Positions 11,196-24,230 of a stretch of 64,000 nucleotides of DNA are shown piece after piece. This DNA comes from Gossypium raimondii (lineage: Eukaryota; Streptophyta; Magnoliopsida; Malvales; Malvaceae), in NCBI RefSeq assembly GCF_025698545.1, contig NC_068567.1, forward strand, positions 56,301,371 through 56,365,370. Reading direction: 5' to 3'. The position numbers and the translations under genes were made by a program. The notes beneath the pieces were generated by a model. That model was not told where the DNA came from. It searched no databases and saw only the letters and a program-made list of their open reading frames with translations. Positions within the stretch are counted from its first letter, which is position 1; every line of letters begins with the position of its first letter.

Positions 11196-13091
11196 TTAGT
11201 TTTTCTTTGATTCCTCTCCTGCTACCACCAAGGCCTTCTGTGACAACTCTTGTTCCACTTCTTCGGCCTCCACTTCAACTGATTCTTGCACTAGATGTTG
11301 CCGGCAATACCGGATTATCACCATAGTTATGAATGCTGCGAGACAAATAATTTAAGTTAGCCAATACAAGGGTGAAGAAAAGATCTCAAAAAATCGTAGC
11401 CAAGGTCACTGTTATATTCAACTTACCAGTAAAAATACGGGTTTTAATACTAGAGAGATTCCAAAAGGCTGTTGCTGCTGAAGCTGCCACAAGCTTTTTA
11501 TGAGAGCAAGCTCCCCATGTTTCCATGCCCCATTCTTTCATGTACTCAGCTGCACACCCACAAATTCACTTCCATAACTAATTTGCAGGTACCAAAAAAC
11601 AAATATTCAAGTATTTTGAGAGGTTATTATTGTATACCCTTTTTGTTTATCAGACCAGCGTAGCGAGAGTACAGTTTTGGCACGGAGAAGCTGATGAAAA
11701 ATCCTGCTCCAAAGCAAACAATGATTCCACTTCAGAATTTTTAGGTAAACACAAACTTCATTAATAAAGATGCATTGGGAGATAGTTTGGGTATATATAC
11801 CAAATGCACATAGTCTCCTCAGGGTTATAATGTGGCCATACTCAGCTCCAAGGAGGAGCAATGGAGCTACCTGCAGGCAGAAAAAAAAAAGCATGCCTCA
11901 TATAACCTTCTCCCATTTTGTTATCATCATCATCCTAACCATAAGTCTTGGAATGACATTTGAACTTTGGTGGATCACCTTGAGGGTCATGGATGGTTCC
12001 CCAGAGAAGAGTTTTCTCATCTTTGAAATTGCAAAATTTGTAGCTGGAAGAATCAGTTTAGCTAGTCTGAGAAAATCTTCTTCCTTTAGCTTGAACTCAT
12101 TCATCTTGTCAACATTTTGATATATGGAGTTGGAGAAGAAGGAAACCCCCAAAAACAAAAGACCAATATGAGATATCACCGAGAAAATGCTACAGACATG
12201 AACAATATGAGAGTTAGGTAAGAGTGTAGAACTCCAAAGTGAAAATCAATGGAAGATCAAAAGCAGGTGGCCATTGGCATATTACCTAAAAGTAACACCT
12301 TTGGTAAAGCAAGAGGATAAGAAACATAAACATCCAAACCCAAACCACAGACTTGATTTTGCAACATCCCTCCACATAACCAAATCACTAATCATCTCCC
12401 CCATTCGATCAAGATTACATTTTTCACGATCATCGGCTTCTAGAACCATTAAAAAAAATCAACGAAAGATCAAGAATAAGGTAAAAAAGAGAGCCAAAAA
12501 CAAGAAAACATAGAAAAAAACATAATGCATACTTGAAGAAGGAAGAGCAGGGACCAAACTGAGTTTCTCCTTCTTTGATTTCCCACTATGCCGCCTTTTC
12601 CTTGGTTTCCCCATCTCCTCTCCCAAAACCAGATCCCTATCTTCTCTTAACTCCATCTCCATTCTCCTCCTCGACCTTCTACTGTTCCTAGGGGTCCCAC
12701 ATCCCAAAACACCCGTCTGAGAAGCCCTGCTTTTGCATTTCCTACGAGAGCCACCACCTAGCTCCGCCGCACCAACTTCCTCCGCCATTTCGAGCCTATC
12801 GGCGAGTCGGGTTCTTGATCTCCTCAGAGGAGATGCAGGGGAGAGAAGCAAAAGTTCTTGGAGAGGCAGAGAGTTGGTAGATGATCGGAGAGAAAGAGGG
12901 GAGGGCGAAGCTGGAGTAGTTAGTTTCTTGGGGGAAGGCGAAATGTGGTCCAAAGAAAGATGGGGGATGGTGGGTCTTTCTCGTTCTCCGGATTCAACAA
13001 CAGAGTAGCCGATTCTTGCTAGACGTGAAGCAGATTTGGTGTGAGAAATGGGGTTTGAGCGGTGTGAAGGTGGGGTCGAACTTGGTTCCAT
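11196..13091 (-). CDS. RTNLB: Reticulon-like protein with long N-terminal extension (RTNLB17/18/21 type)
   Basis: There are seven minus-strand exons: 12533-13091, 12286-12439, 11979-12189, 11801-11870, 11638-11703, 11427-11549 and 11196-11335. They total 1,323 bp and encode 440 aa; ATG is at 13091 and TAA at 11198-11196. Exon 1 encodes a Ser/Pro/Arg-rich extension of about 186 aa with basic stretches (RRSRRRMEMEL, KPRKRRHSGKSKKEKLSL). The reticulon domain then begins at DLVMWRD and carries the hydrophobic hairpins (SLWFGFGCLCFLSSCF, SHIGLLFLGVSFF, VAPLLLLGAEYGHI, FFISFSVPKLYSRY). The tail is Glu-rich. Reticulons shape ER tubules by inserting W-shaped hairpins into the membrane. The extension is characteristic of a plant subgroup; the exact orthologue number is not assigned. 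The intron phases are consistent and no lesion is seen. Confidence 0.92.
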
Positions 13092-13423
13092 TTTGATATC
13101 AAAGCTGGAATTAACAGCAAGCAAGATTTCCGGGGGGAGTCAGTGAGAGAAAATTTAGGAGAATTAAAAGAGGACGATGATGTTGGAGGTTGTGCTAGAG
13201 AGGGGGTTTTGATTGAGACTTTGGGGCCAAAATTATTTAAGAAATGGAAATAGCCGTTGGAGAAAAGGGAGGGATTTGAGTTCTCTTTTGGATTTTTATT
13301 TAACAAAAGGAAATGGGACCTCCACTCTTGCAACGGTTAAATAAACCGACTTTTCCTTTTTACTGGTCAAGGCCAATGCCCATAACCATATTTTCGGCTT
13401 CCTTATTTTGGATGGTTACTTGC
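13092..13423. promoter_or_regulatory. RTNLB upstream region
   Basis: Sequence immediately 5' of the RTNLB start on the minus strand, presumably 5' UTR and promoter. No TATA box could be assigned with confidence. Confidence 0.35.
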
Positions 13424-13622
13424 ATTTCAATCAATTTTAGATTGGATTTTATTTAGAGGAGCTCGTGGGTCAGGTCAAATTTAGGGGCGAAGTTAGAAAA
13501 TTTTTTAGGGGCTAAAATTAAATTTCAATCAATTTTAGATTGGATTCTATCTAGAAGTATTCGTGGGTCAGGTTAAATTCATGGGCGAAGTTATAAATTT
13601 TTTTAGGGGCCAAAATTAAATT
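13424..13622. repeat. Tandem duplication, two about 98-bp units
   Basis: The unit starting ATTTCAATCAATTTTAGATT at 13424 recurs at 13522 with scattered substitutions. Both units contain TCGTGGGTCAGGT and a GGGCGAAGTTA stretch. The sequence that follows (to about 13,840, ending in GTTTCGCCCCTAG) looks like the degraded end of a dispersed repeat. Confidence 0.8.
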
Positions 13623-16600
13623 ATAATTTTTATGATAATAAAAATGTAATTCTACCATTTTAATAGCTTCTATCTTTATAATTTTTAAAAGATTAAATCA
13701 AATTTTTATTAATTTGAGGGGGGTCAAAGTGTAATTTTACTTTTATTAATTTAAAATTTTAAAAATTTCAAAAGGCCTAAATGAAATTTTTTTCCTATTT
13801 AGGGGGGTTAGGGCCCTACCAACCCCTGGTTTCGCCCCTAGTCAAATCTATGCCTTAATGTGGGAGTTGCTGTCAAGTTCAAGTCTCAAATAATGATTTA
13901 ACCCTAAAAAATATATTGGTGTCACATCTCAAAATTTAGCCTAGTAGTTTCGGGGTAGTAGAATCGGGTTATTAAATCAAGGGTTCAAGTCAGATACCAA
14001 AATTATGGTCGTAAATAATTAGTTGAGATATCAAAATAGTATAATCATATTTTTATTTTATTAATTGACTTAAAATGAAATTTAATTACGAGGTCTAATT
14101 TGAAAATAGTGGGTTTTAATTGAGTTAGGACTTGATTGGAAAAGGGAAGAAACAGGGAGTGACTAAAAGGGTAAATTGCCTAATTTTTGAAAATTAGATT
14201 TCTACATGGCGTCTACCACCGTCTTCTTTCTTCTTAAAACCTAAACTCATTCAAATTTTCCTTAAACCTAAATTAGAGAGTTCCTTCGAAATTGACTTAT
14301 CCTTTTAGATTTATTAACCTCCCCAACACCAAAATAACCCCCAAATTTAAAGGAAAATCACGTTTTTTCCCTAATTTTTTCATTGTTTTTCTTAAGTTTA
14401 AACCCCGAATTAGAGTTGTAAATCGTTGTTTTCATCGAATTAAGACTTTTTAGGATTAAATAAAGAGTGTTGTTAATTCAAATTAAGTTTTAAAAGATTG
14501 TATGAAGATTTACTTAGATTTAATATTTTTAAAGCAAGCTTGGATTAAAAATGGCAAATAACGAATCTTGAGTAAACCCACGTTTTTAAAGTGATTTTGA
14601 TTCATTCTACCCTAATTAAAAGGTATTTCACTTTAATTTGATAATTCATAACATGATATTTAAGAATCAAACATTTTCCCTTTTTACATGATCTTGATAG
14701 CTTTAGTTTTTTTGAAAATTTTAGAACCATGGATTTAGGTAAAATTAATGGTTTAGATATGAAATTAAATGAAATGTAGGATGTTTGAATTCAAAATTGA
14801 GGGTTAGAAACAATATTAGAATGTCAAAACTTTAATTTCGGCAAAGCTAGCTAGTTTTCGGTAGTGAGAAATGAGAGGCTTGAATTATGTTTCTTTGCTG
14901 TTTGGTTGTATTCAAGGCTATTTTTAATGAGTTTAGAATGTATTTGTTATGTGTGCAAAGTACTGGATCAATCGAGAGCCACTACGAGCAAGTCTAAAGG
15001 CAAGGAAAAGCTTGTTTAAGCTTTCGACTAGTAAGTGGAAATGTGATTGGTGAGTGCCCAGAGTCGCTGTTGGTATGCACGATTCATAGTGCTAACTGAG
15101 AGCTTAATATTAGCCTAAACCCCTATCCTAAGTTCTGAAAGTAAGTCTTTTCTAAACTTGTTGCTTGTGTTGAAAAATTATGCCTCAATAAGTTGGATTG
15201 TGTTGTGTGATGCTATTACAATAGGTAATACGTGAAAATATGTGAATGTAATATGAGATATACTATTTTTAACGTGCACATATGAGATTTGAGATTTGAT
15301 AGCTCAATGAACATTATTGTGGCACTTAAAGTGCAATTAAATGTGAATCCGATAAGCATGCATTGTGTATGAGATTGTGATGTGAATTGATAAATATGAA
15401 TAGAATTTATGCGCATTAAAACAATAATTAAATATGTATAATGATGAATATTTTGGCATTGTGATCTCTTGAAACCGCTGGATATAGTTGGCATATCATA
15501 GGATTGTAAGTAGTACTCACCTTTGTGTTATGTGATTTAGGTATTGAGGCCCCGAGAAAGGTTGGAGAGATAAGGGACTGTCGAGCTAAGCTCTATTCAT
15601 CGAGACATGTTGGTGTGTTGGAGAGTGTTTAGCTTTATGTTACATTGATAAGACATGTTAGACTCTTTGAGTCATTGGTGTGATGGAGATGTATTTATCC
15701 AATGTGTGATGATAAAGTTCACTTTTATGTTTTATAATCTCAAGCTGCCAAATTATCATTATTTGAGTTATATATATATGAATTATGTTGTGTGTAAATG
15801 CATGTGAGAGTATATGCTAGACTTGTGAGACAATAAAACATGAATACATTATTTTTATTTCATGAGTATATGGTTGTGAATGTGCCTTAGTATACTCTTG
15901 CTTAACTTATGTTGTTGTGTATGCTTTGCGGTAATTCTGAACATTCATTGAGCTTGGAAAAGCTCACACTTGTTCCCTAAAATTCACAGGCTAGTAATAC
16001 ATTCAAGGAATGCGGAGTGGACAGGTGTTCATCCGTTCAAGGTATAACATTCGAGTAGGTGGTTTTATGATTTTTGGACACTTTGAATAAAGACAATGTA
16101 GGTTATAGTTACAATTATTATTATTATTATCATTATTTCGAGATTAGACTTATGAACTGTTAATGTTGTTTTTGGACTTGAGATGCATTGTTTATCAAGT
16201 CCAATTAGAGAGATGCCTTGTCTTGGGTATCAAAGCGGATTACTTTCAAAAGATAGAGACATGGATGTGATTGACAATACATCAGATAAGACCCAAGCAA
16301 AATAGATTCTGAATCCGTTTGTGGATTTATTCACTCTTGACGTTCATAGTGTGACATACCTAAATCTTAAGTGGATGACATACTATGTATACGTGACACA
16401 ACCCTGAATCCAAATTTGAACCTGTAAACTGCCACCAGTGTTGTGACATATGCTTAAAGATGTCACGACACTGCCTTGACATGAAGAATTAATGAGTTGA
16501 GGGCATTTTGGTCCGTACAACAAACTTTAACGAGGAAACATCAGCCAAATTAGGTCAATAGATGTCAACTAACCCTAAATCTATAAATAGGCTTTACTGA

Positions 16601-19305
16601 ACACTTCATAAACATCTTTTCTATACCTTTAATCTTTTATTCTAGTTTAGGTTGAATCTTTTATTTAGTTTTCAATTTTTAGTTTCTTTTATACTTAGGA
16701 TTTCTATTTGTAATTCAAATTTATTTTCATTCTTGTTCTTCAGAGAATTTGACTTGTGGATTCATCAACTCTTTATGGATTTATGTGTTTTCAATATTCA
16801 ATACAAATTAGGATTTCTCTTAAACCCATATTCTTGATCTACTTTTCATGTTTATCTTTTTAATCAAGTTTATGTTGTTTATGAGATCCATGAGGAACTA
16901 ATCCTCTTATAGGGGATTAGCGAGTGGACGTGGAAGTAATTAATTCCTATGTAGGGTTTCTTAGCTAATCAGCTGGTTGGGATAGGAAGAACTTAAACCC
17001 TAGGCTTGACAATTTTAAGAAGTCATCTAGGTGGGAATGAACCTAAAATTGTATAGCTTACCCATGAACACCTTACCCCAATTCGGTCTGGGTTGTGAGG
17101 TTGAGAGGTAAGTAGTTCTTGCTGACTCGTTAGTTTAGTAGAAGATCGAGAGATCTTACTAGGTTAACGACTAGTTGATTAACTCAACAAATTAGTTTTC
17201 CTTTTTTTCTTTTAATGTAATTTATTTATTTTTCTTTAATACAATTTTTTTCTCTCTATGTTTTATAATAATATAATTTAATTAAAATACTAATTAGATC
17301 TATTAACGTCGAAGTTATAATTAATTTAGTATTCGCCTCCCTTGGGTACGATCCTTGAAGTATTTACATATTTTATTACAACCTGACTCGTATACTTGTG
17401 GAAATCGCCTAACTCTTATATTTGGTTGTAGGAATTACATTCTAGATGTTAGTACGTTCGAAGGCGGTCAAGTTGTTGGCACTAGAATTGTTTTTCGTAT
17501 TTTAGCAAGAAAATGACGGCTCAATAGAGTTTAGTTGAGACCTAGTTAAAATCGAACTAGAATACTGTTGATGATAGCTTGATGTGTTTAGGTAACTGAA
17601 TGACTTGTTTAGTTGACTTATTTTAGTGTACAAGTAACGTTTTATTACTTACTAAATTGATTAGTGGTAGTAGTTATGTTTGGTAGATGATTAGGCAAAC
17701 CTATTCTTAGGTTACAGTGCTATAGTGGGAATTTCTAACCCTTCCACTAAGCTTTGTCCCCGCTGTCTGTGCTATATAAGGATGTCGATAATCGACATGT
17801 TTCACCTTTGTTTTTCTCTGAGTTCTTTCTTATGTCTCTAGAAATTTTTAAGTTATCTTCGCTAAAGAAGACGAGGAAAGTTTCTAGTAGCTAGTAAAAT
17901 GCCATTGATAAGTACCAACTTATTAGTAATTCCTAGAAAACCCTTAGGATGACGTCGATAGAAGTTACATTTTTGCAGTAGTGCATGCATGATTAAATTA
18001 TAGTAGGAAAATAGTGTAGTGTAATGATTATAATTGTTTTTTATTTAGCTCAAGAAGCTAGTGAATGTCCGAACAATTGAGGCAAATGACTAGTTGAATA
18101 GATTATGTTCTAAAGTTGCTGGTGAGTTCCTTCTTGCTTCTTTTAAGTTATGAAAATTCTATAATATGTGGGTTGTGTACTGTAAGTTGTCTTTTTTGTA
18201 AATGGGTCGATGCGTTGTGTCTGGTTGTGTGTGTAGCCAACCAATGTGTATGAGTGAGTATGGTTATTGTCAATGTAAAGTACCCTTTTTGTTGCACGAG
18301 TCCAGTACTAGTCAACTTGTGATATGTGAAAACATGGAAAAAAAATTATTTGTGATGCCTCTGATAAGGCATCCATATTGCAAAATGAACTGACAGATCA
18401 CGGCCTGACCTTATGGGAGAACACATGTTCAATTTAACAAGGACATTATGGTAAATAGAAATATGATAATGATGGATATGTGATTTTGATTTTGAAATGT
18501 GGGTCCGAGGCAGGCACAAGGATGGGTCACAGGTAAACCAACATGATTGTAAAAGGTAAGTATAAGTTGGTGGTATGTGTCTGCCTGGGTACTATGGGTG
18601 TTATGTTTAAATTGGTGAAGTGTTGCCATCAGAGACTACGCTTGATGAATCGACGTATTGTGTCTATGAGATCGAGTCTTACAAAAATGCCTATTTTTCT
18701 TATGAGTATTATTGCTTGAGGATTATCGGTGTTCTTGTATTCATTTTGTGTCTATATGGAACTCACTAAATTCAAATAAACTTACTCTGTTACTTTTCTT
18801 TCTCAGGCATTTTGTTGTAGAAGAAGATTAGTATAAGGGGACTACACTAGAGCTACGTCTTCGAGTGAGCCATTTGCCAATTTTTCTTTTATGCATGACA
18901 ATTTTGGCAGGTGGCATATAAATCTATTATGTAATCAACTTTTGTAATTATCTTATTTGTCTATATTGTTTCTGTTTCAAAGGAATTACCCTTTTACTTT
19001 GATAATGGATGTTTAACTTCTAAGAATGGTTGATTATGAATTTTACCAGTTATATGTATATGCCATAGTGGTGCTATAGATGGATAATAGAGTTTTCCTT
19101 TATAATCCCTAATGATTTTACTAAAAATACGTTATGGAATGAAAGAAGATTTATAGAATTCAATAAAGAAAGGAAATAATCAAAACAGTTTTCTAAAGAT
19201 TTAAGTTGAGTCGAAATTTTTGAACTTGCTGGTAACACCCTAGTCCATTAGGTGGTCTCTTTTGCTAAGCATTATATGCCATGATTCCTGACGGGTTAAA
19301 GGGTG
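13623..19305. mobile_element. Degenerate LTR-retrotransposon sequence, no coding domain
   Basis: No gene is visible in this stretch. Candidate LTR-type ends are TGTCACATCTC near 13,921 and GGGTGTTACA near 19,303-19,312. The interior is AT-rich and decayed. An inner block (about 16,340-17,500) has its own promoter-like sequence, CTATAAATAGG near 16,580, and is probably a second LTR nested in the first. The block abuts the truncated copia gag that starts at about 19,306, so the gypsy-like sequence probably removed or displaced the rest of that copia element. Family and boundaries are inferred. Confidence 0.45.
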
Positions 19306-22300
19306 TTACAGTAACATTAAGTCCTTTAGGGACCCATATACTTTTAACAATTTTTCCTTTATAAAACCTTGGACCTCTATGTTTATAGTAATTAAAGCTA
19401 TTTTTAACATAGTTTTGTTTGGAATTTCTCTGTTTTCAAACCTTTTTGGAAAAACTTTATTAGAGTGAGCTTTTTCGCTCTTAAATAACTCAAGTTGCTT
19501 TTGATGATCATCATGATCTTTTGAAAGAAAATAATGCAAGTCTTGGTTCTTTTTCTTAAAATCATTTATGATAGCTTGCATATCATGAATTTTACATTCA
19601 AGTTCATGATTGGCTTTGGAGAGTGAACTATTTCATCTTTTAATTTTGAAACAATTTTCTTATATTTTAAAACCATAATTTCAAACTCCAAACTCAATTC
19701 ATCATAAGCTTCTTGTAATTCGTCAAATGCATAAGAAATTGAATTAGACAAGTTAGAAGATACCTTAGTATCATCAATGACCATAAGACAAAGGTTGACT
19801 ATTTCTTGATCTTTATGTTTGGCTGAATCCTCATCACTCCAAGTAGCAACATGAGCCTTAAGCTTTTGTTTGATTGATCCCTTTTTCTTCCATTGGAGAC
19901 AATCGAACTTGATGTGTCTCGACTTCTTGCATTCATAGCATATGATAGGATCCTTCTCCTTGGTAGATTCTATTGGAAAAATGAGTTTGGAAAACGTAGC
20001 GAAAAATAAAGTTGGGAAAAACTAGAGTTTTAATTTTTTTTCCAAAACAAGATCTTAGTTGTGATATCTAAAGTAATAAACACTTAATCAAAATTATACC
20101 TTTTCGATTCGTCTAAGATGAGCGCTTCGACCGAGTAGTCTTCTCTGCTGTCCTCAAGCTCACGTAGTGTGGACTCGCTTTGAATCAGAAAATTTTTCAT
20201 AAAAATTACCAGTGGGGTAATTTCACAATTTTTCTAAACTTTTGGGTCAAGTTGTAAATCAAAAAAAATATCTCTTAAAATTTTCTAGAATAATCTCTTT
20301 TTCTCTACAACTTTCTCTTGAATTCGAGTGTGTATAAATAATGACCCAATGCTCTCTTTATATAGGGAAACTTTAGAGTATTCAACTATAATTAAACTTA
20401 ATCACTTTAATATTAAATTTAATACTAAATCTTATTAAATTAATAGAATAATGTTTATCTACAAGATAAATATTAAATTAAATTTAATATTAAGGTAATC
20501 ACTTTAATATTAAATTAATAAAATACTATTAAAATATTATTATTTTTGGAATAATTAATTTGAAATCAAATTCTCTAGTAGAGTCTCAATAGGAGTGTAA
20601 CTCTTCCACTGCTCAACCACCGACGATCAACTGCTGCCGGCCACCGGGACGCTGTCGTCGTAGCCACTGGCACCGCCGTGTCCGGTGGTGCATGTGCGAC
20701 ACTCTTATGGTACCCCGAGCCGGTTCGGTCCTGGTCAATGACAACTCAACTGGTCTGATCTAGCCACCAGTTGGACCGTCGGCCCAGTTTCATATACCAG
20801 GCTCGATTCGACCAGTTTTTGGGTCTTAGTTTCGGTTTTGGGCACTCAAGCCCAATTTACGATCTTAGATCCAATTTTCAAGTTCAATTACCCATTGGGC
20901 CAATTGTTTGACTTGAAAATTAACTTTCAAAAATATTATATTAATTTTAATTGATTTGATTAATTTAATTTTACTTGATCAAAATTAATTTTTCTAAAAA
21001 TCACTTAGATTTTCCAAATTAAGTTTTCAAGAAAATTCTTTAATCAAATTCTCTAATTGAACAATTCTCACGACCACCTATTTTAATTCCACATCGAATA
21101 AATTTACTCAATTAATTTATTCTCAAAGGCATAGAATTTTCTTTTGATTCAAATGCAGTCTGATCAAGCTTTTGTTGAGCTAACGGAGGGGCCAATCAGA
21201 AATATACAATTGGGTTCTAGTGATTGCAATTATGTCCAGAAGCATTGTTCCGATAATTCACAATTACTTAATCATGGAGTCTGTCCACAATAAGGACCAT
21301 GATTGAAAACTCCTTATTGCATACTCTTTACGAAAGCAATTCATTCAACTGTTTTGTCCAATGGCGTCGTCATGTGTGTATTACCCTCATATGATATCCT
21401 TGATTCCTCTGAGTTAAATCCGTTCATTCAATACAATCCTATTTTATCTCATTGTCACCATTGTTTCTTCTTAATGATTAATATGATCACAGTCAGCAAA
21501 TGGCTGTGATAAATTGCTCGTTCTCGAACGAACAACCCATTGCCATGCTCCATAATTATCAATCCACACAATGCTAATGAGAGAATATCATTAACTCTTT
21601 AATTGAGTTATGAGTTTCATTTTTGCTTGTAAAGTCATGCCATTCACAAGTCATGTACCCAACATACCGGCTATGGGCTCGATCATCTTTAGAGCATAAG
21701 CCTCCACTTATATCAAAACACATGAGTTGCATATGCATGATCAGTGACTAACTCAGGAATTTAGGTAAATCACCATGAATGTCATAAGTGAATTAAATTA
21801 CAAACGGATTCAAAATTAATTCATCTTGGGTCCAGTCTAATGTATCATTCTACCAATGAATACATCTATGTCTCTGCTCATGGAGTCAACTGTTCCAATA
21901 GTCAAGACTAGCCATCTCTCTAATTGAAATTGAAGACGACATAATAATCATTCTCAGTATTTGAATCAAATGCTCACTTTGATTCTTTTACAGGATTATG
22001 GACTTATTTAAATTATATACTGAAGTAAGTTGTCTTTCTTGCAATGTAAACGTTCTTTACAACGCCACTTATCTTTACTTTGAACTTTAGACAATCAATG
22101 AGTTAATATTTGCTTGTCACAATTTTGCTATGCAAGCAAAATATAAAAGACATAAATACAAAAGACATAATAGTGAAATGTGAAATTAACTTTATTTATT
22201 TATTCATCGTTCAAATAAATAGAAAATAGTTACATGTTTACTATAATATTGACACATTTCCCAACAGATTCAAGCTTGAGTCTTTCATTCTTTTGGAATT

Positions 22301-22835
22301 TTCTCCCCCTATTAGACCTCATAAACTTCTTGAATCTCCTAGTAGACATGACCATCTCTTTGTCTTCATCCACCTCTTCACTTGATTCACTATATTCATT
22401 TATGGTGGATTTAATAGCAACACCAACCTTTTTCTTCTCAATTTTGGCTTCTTCAACCTTTTTATTGAGCCATCTCATATGTAAGCAAAGAACCGATGAG
22501 CTCATCCAAATTCAATGTTTCTAAATTCTTTGCTTCTTCAATTGTAATCACCTTGGCTTCCCATAATTTAAACAAGCTTCGAAACATCTTCCTTACCTCA
22601 TCTTCGTTTGGATATGTCTTCCCATAAGACTTTAATCCATTGATGATGATAGTAAACCGATCGGACATTGCCTAGAGGGGTCGTCCATGATGATGTCTCA
22701 TACGGTAAGATCATTCGTTTGTATGAATACCATCATTCTTGTCTTCCAATAAGAGTAGTTGGCACCATTGAAGTAAGGAGGCTTGGAGATGGATTGTGAT
22801 TCTCCAAGAAAAACTGAACCGGATGTAAACACCAT
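19306..22835 (-). pseudogene. Copia-type gag relic, interrupted and truncated
   Basis: The minus-strand gag begins at ATG 22835-22833 and continues through the frames around 22,230-22,668, 19,566-19,990 and 19,306-19,581. It has the N-terminal DUF4219/UBN2-type pattern (PPYFNGANYSYWKTRM), an acidic and basic linker, and one CCHC zinc knuckle (CYECKKSRHIKFDC) near 19,885-19,945, followed by a coiled-coil-like Lys/Glu region. The frame is broken by at least one stop near 22,700, by small shifts, and by the 2.3-kb insertion at 19,971-22,266. No protease, integrase or reverse transcriptase follows, so the element lost its pol. It is not functional. Confidence 0.75.
19971..22266 (-). mobile_element. 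Solo LTR (2,296 bp) inserted in the copia gag, 5-bp TSD
   Basis: The direct repeat GATTC flanks both ends (19966-19970 and 22267-22271). Read on the minus strand, the element runs TGTTGGGAAATGTG to TTTTTCCAATA, which is LTR-like with the terminal CA changed to TA. A TATA-like TATATAAAG on the minus strand near 20,357-20,365 fits an LTR promoter in that direction. No protein domain is seen inside. Gag reading continues from one flank into the other apart from the duplicated bases, so this is a clean insertion later reduced to one LTR. Confidence 0.75.
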
Positions 22836-24230
22836 CTTTTGTAGATTGATTGGTTGAATGTTGAGCTACCTCAAGGATCTCCTCTTTGGTTGTTAAACCA
22901 TCTAAAAGAGACTAGCTTTTATACCAAGTGTTAGCTCAAATAATCAAATTGAAATTGCCAAGAAGGGGTGAATTAACTTTTAAAAATTTTGTAAATGCTA
23001 GAGAGAAAAGATAGAAAATTGAACATAAGAATTTAGAATGGTTCAACCCCAATTGTCTACTCCACTACCTTAGCTTTTCACAACTAAAGATTTTCCCAAA
23101 TTCACTAATTTTATAACCTTTGAGGATAATGTTTAACCTTACAAACTCTCTTAAGATTTCTATCCAAACCTTAAGATACAAACCCTCTCAAAGAGATACA
23201 AAGAAGAAAACAAAGAAATAATCTTTATAAAATCAAAGTGTTTGCAAATTAAGCTCAATTACAAAGAAAAACACTTGAGCTAATAGAATAACAATGAAGC
23301 TAACAAGTGTATGAAAAAAAAGTATGGAAATATTTGACACAAAGGTTGTTTGATTGATCTTTTTGCTTGAATATTCTTTCTTCTTGTTGTAGGACCTTTA
23401 GGGGCTGATATTTATACCCTTTAATTCATTTCTAATTGTTGTAGTTGTTGAGAAAATAAATATAGCTGTTGGGGATGAAAATATCAAACCATTAAATTCA
23501 CTTGCAACGAAAAGTACCAATACTTTTTCTGCGAGTATCGATACTAGTAACATTTAATACCTGATTCAATGACTACTAAAGTTAGTTTACAATAATACTG
23601 AAGATGATTTATCGATACTTGGTAAAAGGTATTGATATATTCTAATGGGTATCGATACTTTTTGTCATTGTTTGAAAAATCATGAAAAACAGAATGCAAA
23701 AGTGATATCGATAAAATTCAATAGGTAGCGATATATTTTAAAAAGTATCGATACTTATTGCTTTTGTTCGGTTTGTGATGCAAGATAGTAAGCAACTTTG
23801 GTATCGATAAAAATCATATGGGTACTGATATTTTTTGGAAAATGTTGATACTTTTTGTAAGGAGCAGTTTTTCAATTGATTTAAATTGTTTCAATCGAGT
23901 TCAAAAGTTCAAAATGGTTTTTGAACTTTGCCCAAAATTTTCTAAGTGTTCAAAACGTTTTCTAAGATGTTTAGATGTCTTGAAATGATTTTTAAGCTTT
24001 GAACTTAATAATTTTTTTGTTCAAAAACAATTTTATTCAAAAATATTTTTATTTGTTATATCAAAACAATTTATCAAATAAAGCTAGTTCAACAATAGAG
24101 GTTCAACCCCAATTGTCTATCTCCACTACCTTAGTATACCTCAACCAAGAATTTCCCAATTCACTGTACTTAAATTATTACCTTTCAAGGAAAATGTATA
24201 ATCTTTACAATCTATCTTTTTCAGGAAGTT
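22836..24230 (-). mobile_element. 5' LTR and leader of the truncated copia element
   Basis: On the minus strand TTGGTATAAAAGC lies at about 22,914-22,927. It is a decayed form of the initiator-Met-tRNA primer-binding site TTGGTATCAGAGC, and it directly follows GAGCTAACA, a plausible LTR 3' end at 22,929. The segment beyond it contains two related blocks of about 120 bp (23,040-23,155 and 24,098-24,220), both with GGTTCAACCCCAATTGTCTA. The outer LTR boundary was not resolved. Confidence 0.55.
23530..23860. repeat. Irregular array of TATCGATA-containing units
   Basis: At least six copies of GTATCGATAC or close variants (ATCGATAAAA, TATTGATAT) occur in about 330 bp, separated by variable AT-rich spacers, starting with GTATCGATAC at 23535-23544. 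They lie in the presumed copia LTR. Confidence 0.6.

Noticed and set aside
12733..13008. Plus-strand frame opposite RTNLB exon 1
   Set aside because: Antisense of the Ser/Arg-rich extension; low-complexity composition explains the open frame.
13623..19305. Possible full-length LTR element with two LTRs
   Set aside because: No matching pair of LTRs, primer site or coding domain could be shown, so only a degenerate LTR block is reported.
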